This document shows, piece after piece, positions 1-5,442 of a stretch of DNA of 7,120 nucleotides. The stretch lies in the NCBI GenBank assembly GCA_028707105.1, contig JAQTUY010000082.1, positions 1-7,120 of the forward strand. Reading direction: 5' to 3'. A program made the position numbers and the translations under genes. Source of the stretch: Candidatus Omnitrophota bacterium. Its GTDB lineage: Bacteria > Omnitrophota > Koll11 > Gygaellales > JAQTUY01. Within the stretch, counting starts at the first letter, position 1; each line of letters begins with the position of its first letter. The notes under the pieces were generated by a model that made no database searches, was not told the DNA's origin, and worked only from the letters and a program-made list of their open reading frames with translations.

Positions 1-17
1 GCCTTAGTCCTATAAAC

Positions 18-59
18 CAGAAAAGTCTTCCGACAACTGTGTACCGGAAGACTTCTCTG
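18..59 (-). terminator. Strong hairpin: terminator, attenuator or leader structure
   Basis: AAGTCTTCCG (23-32) pairs perfectly with CGGAAGACTT (45-54) around a 12-nt loop. Past one mismatch, three or four more pairs extend the stem to about 18-59. Read leftward, the 3' arm ends in CTTTTCTGG, a short U run, so it could end the fusion-gene transcript or attenuate the transcript from the promoter at 98-126. Read rightward it is followed by TTCTCTGTCTT, so it could also terminate a plus-strand gene coming from the left. Direction is uncertain. Confidence 0.5.
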
Positions 60-97
60 TCTTAACTCACTCAGCTTCACTGACTGATTACAAACAA

Positions 98-126
98 AGT
101 ATACAACCTATTTAAGCTATTGTCAA
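98..126 (-). promoter_or_regulatory. Sigma-70-type promoter reading left out of the window
   Basis: On the minus strand: TTGACA (126-121), a 17-nt AT-rich spacer, then TATACT (103-98). The -35 is a perfect match, the -10 matches five of six, and the spacing is optimal. Transcription would start near 91 and run left. It would serve a gene or small RNA beyond the left edge, not the fusion gene, which ends at 226. Confidence 0.6.
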
Positions 127-141
127 GTGTTATATTCCATA

Positions 142-155
142 GCCTCCATCACTAC
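142..155. repeat. 14-bp direct repeat, distal copy
   Basis: GCCTCCATCACTAC, identical to 233-246. This copy lies in non-coding DNA downstream of the fusion gene. On the minus strand it reads as VVMEA in one frame and continues MEYNT before a TGA, like an alternative end of the protein. The two copies bracket a 77-bp segment (156-232) that carries the present stop codon and two palindromes. Confidence 0.8.
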
Positions 156-165
156 TAGTACAAGG

Positions 166-178
166 GGAAACAGTTTCC
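166..178. promoter_or_regulatory. Operator-like palindrome 1
   Basis: GGAAACAGTTTCC, a perfect 6-1-6 palindrome. It is also the reverse complement of the core of the second palindrome at 189-201, so the pair forms a 13-bp inverted repeat with a 10-nt loop. As DNA it looks like a LacI- or TetR-type operator. As RNA it would be a hairpin starting 24 nt after the fusion gene stop. No run of U follows it on the minus strand (CCTTGTAC), so a standard intrinsic terminator is unlikely. Confidence 0.5.
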
Positions 179-186
179 GTTTTGTG

Positions 187-203
187 TTGGAAACTGTTTC
201 CAA
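187..203. promoter_or_regulatory. Operator-like palindrome 2
   Basis: TTGGAAACTGTTTCCAA, a perfect 8-1-8 palindrome of 17 bp. Its centre (195) is 23 bp, about two helical turns, from that of palindrome 1 (172). That spacing would put two bound dimers on a similar face of the DNA. Both sites lie upstream of the leftward promoter at 98-126. Calling them operators is an inference from symmetry; the cognate regulator is not in the window. Confidence 0.5.
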
Positions 204-225
204 ACTGAATGGGACAGTGGGTACC

Positions 226-3200
226 TTAGGCCGCCTCCATCACTACCAACGTGATATCATCATACTGCTCTCTGGTATCGATGAAGGAATAGACTTCCTC
301 TTTTATGGATGAGAGCAGTTGTTCCGCAGGTTTAGATGCGTGCTTCTGGTATATATCGAGCAGGCGTTCAAAGGAGAACTGTTCTTCTTTGGGATTGCGG
401 GCTTCGGTTACGCCGTCAGTATAAAGCATTATCTTATCCCCGGGATTAAGGGTAATTTGATGTTCTTCCAGAAAGTTGGAGATGTCCGGTATCATACCCA
501 GCATGAACCCGCCGGAGATGATGGATTCTACCTTGTTAAGGTTAGCCCTGTAGATAAGTATATGCTCATGACCGGCTGAGGAGTAGGTTAAGGTCTTGGT
601 TTGAGTATCATACCTAAAGTAGAGCATGGTCATGAACTTCTGGGCGCCGATGTGCTTGACCAGGATCTGGTTAGTACGCAGAAGTATCTGTTTAGGGCTT
701 GTTTCCTCCTGGGAAAGGGTATGGATGGCGGTCTTGGCCATGGCCATTAAGAGTCCTGCGGCTACACCTTTGCCGGAGACGTCACCGATGACAATACCTA
801 CAGAGGAAATAGCCTGGGAAATTGGGTCTGACCCCATTTCCGGAATAACGAAGTCATAGTAGTCCCCGCCTATCTCCTTGGCCGGGAGCATGGTGCCGAT
901 GAGTTTTAGGTTAGGCAGGTTGGGGCTTTCCTTAGGAAGAAGGCTTTCCTGGATCTGCCTGCCTAGCTCTAGCTCCTGCTTTAAGCGCTCCTGTTCAACC
1001 AGGCTTGAGACCAGGAAGGCGTTCTCGATCGAGACTGAAGCTTGGACCGCGAAGCCTTTCATTAATTCCAGTTCATCTTTGCCAAAGGTACCTCCGGCTA
1101 ATCTGTTATCCAGGTAGAGGATACCTATAGGCTTATCCCTAGTTTGCAGGGGTACGGCTATGGCTTGTTTGACAGAAAAAGTTTTGAGCTCGTTTGAGAT
1201 CTTGGAAGTAGATGCAGCCCCCTGGTCGGCAATAACAGCAGCCTTAGAATGCTGGACCTCATTGATAAGCTCAAGAGATAATTTGTAGTTTTCATAGGAA
1301 AAGGATAGGTTGGAGAGGTCCTTTTCCAGGTTGGAGGAGACTTTTAGAGAGAGGTTCTTAGTCTGGTCATAGAGAAGCAGGAAGCCCCGTTCTGCTCCGG
1401 TTACCTTTAAGCCGTATTCCAGGATCTTCTGGAGAAGCTCATCCAGGATAAAGATCGAGCCGATGGCCTGGGTTACGGAGAGTAGCGAATCTAGATGGCG
1501 CTTCTGGGTCAGGACTGTACGGGAGTCTACCGATATGCCTTCGGGAGAGATGGATTCCAGGAGCTTATTGGTAGTATCTAAGTCCAGCTTACAGCCCATC
1601 TCGGTAAAGAGGTCCCTGGCTTCGATCAGGTTAGAGTAGGCTTTTTTACGGATAATTGGGTCTGACCCCATTTTATCCGAAAGCAGGAACTTGGCTTCCT
1701 CCAGGAGGATGTAGGCGATGCGGTACTTGTCGCCGCCGGGGTTACCCTTGTTGGTACGCAGCCAATGCAGGGCTTTGTCCCAGGTACGCACTGCCTTTTT
1801 CTTCCTGCCGGTGAGCCAGAGGTAGGTACCGTTGACTTGGAGAGTATGGCCATAGAAAAATTTATAGGACAAAGACCAGAAATTAGCTTTAGAACAAAAC
1901 CACCCCGCCCTCTTTAAATAGGCCTTCTTTTTTTGCGCGGATAAAGTATAGTCGTTAATAATGCTATCCAGATAAATTTGAGCCCCGTTGGGAAAGATTA
2001 CCAAAGTCCAACATCCGCTATTATAATATAAAGGAAACATCGCCATTGCTTCCTCTATAGTCTTGACCGCTATTTCGTAATCGCGCCTTCTTAGGTAAGC
2101 ATAGGCAAGAAAAGTCGTAGAATACATGACCTGGGTCATATCCTTGACCTGCCTCAGGTATCCCAGGCCCTCCTTGATCTCAGTAACACCCATATCTTCT
2201 CTTTCACCTAATAAATAATAGAACGTTCCCTGGTTGACTACCAGCCATCCTAAAGTCTGTAGGGCTTTAGCTTCTCTGGTAAGCACGATCTGTTTTTCGT
2301 TCTCGATCAAACCTTCCTTAAGCCTGCCTAACAGCCAGTTATTATGATTGCGATAACAATACCCCACGCCTAATGTCCAGTATTCTCCCAGGCCCTCAAG
2401 CAGGTTCGCCGCTTTCTGCGAATATTCCAAAGCCGGTTTTATCCGGTTAAAGAAATGCAGCGTAAAACTCAAATACGCGTAGGCGCCTCCCTCCCTGATC
2501 TTATCGCCTAACTGTATAGCCATATTCATGCCCTTATACTGATCCCGAAGGACACGGCTAAACCAGGGAATAGTAACCCAGGCATTACCCGCTACCGTAT
2601 AAGCATAAGTTAATTCAGGGCAGGGCCCCATTTTCTCGGCCAAGTTTAACATCTTCAATAAAAAGTATAAAGTCCTGTTCATATCAAAGAAATAATACGT
2701 ATGCGTAAGGCGGTTAAAAAGCCTGGCTACGACCAGGTCTTGAGGAGTGCCCCGGTATGCAGAGCTCACAAAAGCTTTCGGGAACCAGGTATGGAACATC
2801 TGACGGATAAATTCCTTTAAGATACCCAGGACCACGCCCAATTTATCGCTAAAGAAAAAAACGTTTAAGATTCTGAGCGCCTGTTCGATCACCTTAGTGC
2901 TCTCGACCAATTCCCCTTTCTCGAACAGGGCGTCGCCGATCGCCGCCAATACCCGGGTTTTGCGAACCTTATCCCGGTCCGGAATAAGCGCTTCGCATTT
3001 GCGCAGGACCTCCAGTGACTTGTCATACTGCACAGCCAGCCTGTAAGTCTCGCCCAGGTGCTCCAATACCTCCATATACTCGTCGGTACTTACACGCCCC
3101 TGTTTTTCCAGGATACCTGCCGCCGTACTATAAAGGCTTATGGCCAGGTTATTAGCGTAAGTATTCTTCGCCTTGTTAGCCGCCCGGATAGAATAAGCGA

Positions 3201-5394
3201 GCGATTTATCTTCTATCTGTCCTTTGGTAAAATGATACGCCAGGTCATACAAGATAGGTTCATCATTATCTTTATGCTGCTCCTCTAATATTTCGGCGAT
3301 ATGCTTATGCAAGGGCACTTTCTCAACTTCAGGGATCCTCTGGTAGAAAGCCTCCCTGATACGGTCATGCATAAAAAAGATGCTCTCCCTGCCGGTCAGG
3401 TCGCGATAGAGAAGCTGGTTACGGATGCCGTCTTCAATAGAATTCAATACCTGCTCAAACGGGCTCTGAGTAAGCTCGATGAGCATTTCAAAATTAACCT
3501 CCTTGCCCATGACTGAGGCGTAAGACAGGGTCTGGAGGGAGCTTTCAAAAAGGTCTTCAACGCGCTTGAGAACGGCATCCACAATAGATGAAGGCAGATT
3601 GGCATTCTTAAGTTTCCCCAAATCGCAAATATAGTGGTTATTCTTCAAATATACTATATTGGAATCCACCAGCGTATGCAAGAGCTCAAGCGTGAAAAAG
3701 GGGTTACCCTTGGCGCGGTCATAGAGGCTGGCGGCTAAAAGAGAAATATCTTCTTCTTTTTCCATCAGGATCTGGCCGATCATCTGGCCGGTGTCCTTGA
3801 CCGTAAAAGGCTTGACCGGAATATCTGAAAAAGCGATATTTCTTTCTTTTAACTTTTTAGTCAGCTGGGCCAAAGGATGGCTTTGGTCTACTTCCGTATC
3901 CCGGTAACTGACGATCAGCAATATGGCGCAATTCTGGAGTTTCTCAGCCACCCTCTCCAGGATCTCCAGAGAACCGTCGTCAGCCCACTGCAGGTCGTCA
4001 AGGAACATCAAAAGCGGGCTGGTTTTAGAAGCCAGGGCGGTAATGAAATTGGTCACCGTAATGAGAAAGCGGATCTTCTCTTTATCGGGGTCTAATTCCA
4101 CAAGCTTCGGCTGCGGGCCGATAAGGTCGACTATAGCAGGGGCGATTTTGACGACCTCTCCCCCCAGTTCCCCTAAAGCGTCCTTAATCCGCTTAATATG
4201 GAACTGTTGTTCTTCGTGCGAAAGACGTTTGACTTTTTCAATATAGGCATCCAGGCTCTCGGCAAAAACTTTGTAGGGCGTGCGGAATTCATACTGGTAG
4301 CACTTACCGCCGCAAAAAATGCCTCCCAGGCCATGGATCCGGCCGCGCAATTCATCGACTAGGCGGGATTTACCGATGCCGGGTTCGCCAAAGACAAAAC
4401 ACAGAGCCCCTTTATCCTGCTGGGTCTGGTCAAGGGCCGAATCCAGCAGATCCAATTCCTTATCCCTGCCGATAAGACGGGTAGAAAAAGAAAGCTGCAT
4501 TAATTTATCGGAGCGGGCGATCTCAAAATCTATCACGTTCTTGCCTTCAGCTTTTTGTTTCTGGTATTCTTTCAGATCAGCGATGAGGCCGGTTAAAGAT
4601 TGATAGCGGTCCTGGGGGTCTTTCGCGATCAACCGCAGGACGATATTCTCGATCACCAAGGGTATGCGGCTGTTCAATTTGGAAGGCAGATCCGGCACTT
4701 GGGCGATATGCTGATGTATAAGAGTGGAAACATCGATCGCGGTATAAGGAAGCCTGCCCATGAGGAGCTGATAAAACAGGATACCTAAAGAATAAATATC
4801 TGAACGGGCATCTATAGGCCTACGCAGGATGCCGGAGGACTCGGGAGAAAGATAACCAAAGGTCAAGATTATCTCGTCTCCTTGCGTTACACGGCTGATA
4901 TCCGTAAGAAGGTTGTAACCGAAATTAGTGAGCTTGCATATTTTTGAGCCGGGGCTTATAAGGATATTTGCGGAATTAATAAACTGGTGCAGCAGCCCGT
5001 TCTGATGGGCATGATCCAGAGCTGAGGCAACCTGTAAAATAAGCTCAACGGCTAGATCCAACGCCAGGGGCTGGCCGATGTTCTGCGGCTGCAGCAGGAA
5101 TTTTGACAGCAATATCGCGTCAAAATATTCATTTACAACATAATCTTGCCCTTCAAACTCGCCTTGAGAGTATATTTTTAATAAACTTGGGTGGGTTAGT
5201 TTTGAAAGCTGTTCCTGCTCTCTCTTAAAACGCAGGAGAGTTTCCATAGGCCTGGCTTTAGCTTTTTCTCTTAAAAAAGTCACACAGATAGGCTTATTCT
5301 CAGCCTGATCCTGGGCTTTATACAGGGCCGTTAGGGGATCCTGATTGAGCTCTTCGAGTATTTTGTAACGGTTAGCTATAATTTTACCAAGCAT
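226..5394 (-). CDS. Giant pseudokinase / AAA_16-type NTPase / TPR-like / GAF / SpoIIE-PP2C phosphatase fusion
   Basis: A 1722-residue signalling protein, probably cytoplasmic (no signal peptide or convincing membrane helix). Domains in order: protein-kinase fold (about 10-278), catalytically degenerate; AAA_16/STAND-like NTPase (about 305-700) with GRDKEL start, Walker A GEPGIGKS (336-343), Walker B LLMFLDD (461-467), GNPFF (563-567) and HDRIREAFY (676-684), as in PknK/Hstk-like proteins; TPR-like helical region (about 710-1290); GAF (about 1298-1460); charged coiled linker (about 1461-1490); SpoIIE/PP2C phosphatase (about 1495-1720). The phosphatase keeps GGDYYD (509-514), GDVSGKG (1537-1543), AGH (1607-1609), YTDGVTEA (1658-1665) and YDDIT (1711-1715), so its metal-binding aspartates look intact. 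Inferred role: NTP- and GAF-ligand-controlled Ser/Thr phosphatase, perhaps acting on an anti-sigma-antagonist-like partner encoded elsewhere. ATG 5394 is chosen because it sits directly before the kinase-fold start (ANRYKIL), has GGAGG upstream, and an in-frame TGA lies eight codons upstream. Probably co-transcribed with the copper ATPase. Confidence 0.93.
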   Translation of the reverse strand: MLGKIIANRYKILEELNQDPLTALYKAQDQAENKPICVTFLREKAKARPMETLLRFKREQEQLSKLTHPSLLKIYSQGEFEGQDYVVNEYFDAILLSKFLLQPQNIGQPLALDLAVELILQVASALDHAHQNGLLHQFINSANILISPGSKICKLTNFGYNLLTDISRVTQGDEIILTFGYLSPESSGILRRPIDARSDIYSLGILFYQLLMGRLPYTAIDVSTLIHQHIAQVPDLPSKLNSRIPLVIENIVLRLIAKDPQDRYQSLTGLIADLKEYQKQKAEGKNVIDFEIARSDKLMQLSFSTRLIGRDKELDLLDSALDQTQQDKGALCFVFGEPGIGKSRLVDELRGRIHGLGGIFCGGKCYQYEFRTPYKVFAESLDAYIEKVKRLSHEEQQFHIKRIKDALGELGGEVVKIAPAIVDLIGPQPKLVELDPDKEKIRFLITVTNFITALASKTSPLLMFLDDLQWADDGSLEILERVAEKLQNCAILLIVSYRDTEVDQSHPLAQLTKKLKERNIAFSDIPVKPFTVKDTGQMIGQILMEKEEDISLLAASLYDRAKGNPFFTLELLHTLVDSNIVYLKNNHYICDLGKLKNANLPSSIVDAVLKRVEDLFESSLQTLSYASVMGKEVNFEMLIELTQSPFEQVLNSIEDGIRNQLLYRDLTGRESIFFMHDRIREAFYQRIPEVEKVPLHKHIAEILEEQHKDNDEPILYDLAYHFTKGQIEDKSLAYSIRAANKAKNTYANNLAISLYSTAAGILEKQGRVSTDEYMEVLEHLGETYRLAVQYDKSLEVLRKCEALIPDRDKVRKTRVLAAIGDALFEKGELVESTKVIEQALRILNVFFFSDKLGVVLGILKEFIRQMFHTWFPKAFVSSAYRGTPQDLVVARLFNRLTHTYYFFDMNRTLYFLLKMLNLAEKMGPCPELTYAYTVAGNAWVTIPWFSRVLRDQYKGMNMAIQLGDKIREGGAYAYLSFTLHFFNRIKPALEYSQKAANLLEGLGEYWTLGVGYCYRNHNNWLLGRLKEGLIENEKQIVLTREAKALQTLGWLVVNQGTFYYLLGEREDMGVTEIKEGLGYLRQVKDMTQVMYSTTFLAYAYLRRRDYEIAVKTIEEAMAMFPLYYNSGCWTLVIFPNGAQIYLDSIINDYTLSAQKKKAYLKRAGWFCSKANFWSLSYKFFYGHTLQVNGTYLWLTGRKKKAVRTWDKALHWLRTNKGNPGGDKYRIAYILLEEAKFLLSDKMGSDPIIRKKAYSNLIEARDLFTEMGCKLDLDTTNKLLESISPEGISVDSRTVLTQKRHLDSLLSVTQAIGSIFILDELLQKILEYGLKVTGAERGFLLLYDQTKNLSLKVSSNLEKDLSNLSFSYENYKLSLELINEVQHSKAAVIADQGAASTSKISNELKTFSVKQAIAVPLQTRDKPIGILYLDNRLAGGTFGKDELELMKGFAVQASVSIENAFLVSSLVEQERLKQELELGRQIQESLLPKESPNLPNLKLIGTMLPAKEIGGDYYDFVIPEMGSDPISQAISSVGIVIGDVSGKGVAAGLLMAMAKTAIHTLSQEETSPKQILLRTNQILVKHIGAQKFMTMLYFRYDTQTKTLTYSSAGHEHILIYRANLNKVESIISGGFMLGMIPDISNFLEEHQITLNPGDKIMLYTDGVTEARNPKEEQFSFERLLDIYQKHASKPAEQLLSSIKEEVYSFIDTREQYDDITLVVMEAA
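233..246. repeat. 14-bp direct repeat, copy inside the 3' end of the fusion gene
   Basis: GCCTCCATCACTAC, encoding the last residues of the fusion protein (VVMEA, followed by A and TAA). It matches 142-155 exactly. The pair resembles a target-site duplication around a small insertion, or a local tandem-type duplication. The sequence alone does not say which. Confidence 0.8.
820..839. repeat. Near-palindromic 20-mer, copy 1 (inside phosphatase domain)
   Basis: The plus strand reads aattgggtctgaccccattt, identical to the copy at 1654-1673. It is an odd palindrome centred on 829: GGGTC and GACCC arms pair, there is one T/C mismatch, then AAT/ATT pairs. In this copy, pairing continues to 817-841 through flanking AGG-type bases. 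On the coding strand it supplies residues 1520-1525, MGSDPI, in the variable loop between the GGDYYD and GDVSGKG phosphatase motifs. The reading frame is kept and no catalytic residue is touched. Confidence 0.85.
1654..1673. repeat. Near-palindromic 20-mer, copy 2 (inside TPR-like region)
   Basis: A second exact copy of the 20-mer at 820-839, centred on 1663. On the coding strand it supplies residues 1242-1247, again MGSDPI, near the end of the helical region. The bases just outside are also complementary: CGGAT at 1649-1653 can pair with ATCCG at 1675-1679 across a 2-nt bulge. The full hairpin thus spans 1649-1679. The flanking stem differs in sequence from that of copy 1. Confidence 0.85.
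4561..5367 (-). other. Pseudokinase domain (residues 10-278 of the fusion protein)
   Basis: The segment is recognisable as a bacterial Pkn2-family kinase fold. It has RYKILEEL, the helix-C RFKRE with E59, YLSPES (181-186) in place of the APE region, and DARSDIYSLGILFYQLLMGRLPY (195-217). The residues needed for catalysis are changed. The glycine-loop positions expected as G17, G19 and G22 are N, D and T. The VAIK lysine is T39 (ICVTFL). HRDIKPAN is HQFINSAN (136-143), losing both the Asp (F138) and the Lys (N140) and keeping only N143. DFG is NFG (N157). I checked the T39, Q137-F138, N140 and N157 codons on the reverse complement, and they read cleanly without frameshift. Phosphotransfer is therefore unlikely. 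The domain may bind nucleotide weakly, sense a partner or regulate the attached NTPase and phosphatase. Confidence 0.88.
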
Positions 5395-5408
5395 ATGCGG
5401 ATAACACG

Positions 5409-5413
5409 CCTCC
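5409..5413 (-). promoter_or_regulatory. Shine-Dalgarno for the fusion protein
   Basis: GGAGG on the minus strand lies in the 48-nt gap after the copper ATPase stop. It sits 14 nt before the ATG at 5394, which is longer than the usual 5-10 nt. No alternative start exists between the in-frame TGA upstream and this ATG. Either translation is modest, or folding of the spacer brings the site closer. Confidence 0.5.
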
Positions 5414-5442
5414 GATCAGATCAAGACAGGCCTCTTCGCGCC

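Noticed and set aside
127..312. Plus-strand open frame of 61 codons crossing the gene 3' end
   Set aside because: It overlaps the phosphatase 3' end, runs through both palindromes and has no ribosome binding site or known motif. The repeats explain the region better.
841..870. Possible membrane segment in the fusion protein (hydrophobic stretch at residues about 844-870)
   Set aside because: Broken by charged residues (D850, K851, K860, E861, R864) and set within a helical repeat region. Better explained as buried helices (these start and end values are residue numbers of the fusion protein).
1626..1853. Open frame of 75 codons antisense-frame to the fusion gene (same strand, other frame)
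   Set aside because: Lies wholly inside the well-supported fusion gene, with low-complexity Ser/Thr/Pro-rich composition and no recognisable domain. A shadow of the real frame.
226..1860. Impression that the 3' third of the fusion gene has different base or codon use, suggesting a mosaic
   Set aside because: Reading Lys, Glu and Leu codons in sample stretches of both parts showed mixed use (AAA and AAG, GAA and GAG) in each, with no clear break. A proper codon-use plot would be needed.
3923..4246. Plus-strand open frame of 107 codons, the longest antisense frame
   Set aside because: Complement of the NTPase domain. Its Ser/Arg-rich translation is typical of antisense frames, and no domain is recognisable.
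5395..5442. Possible terminator between the copper ATPase and the fusion gene
   Set aside because: Only short palindromes (such as AGGCCT) are present, with no stable stem followed by a U run.
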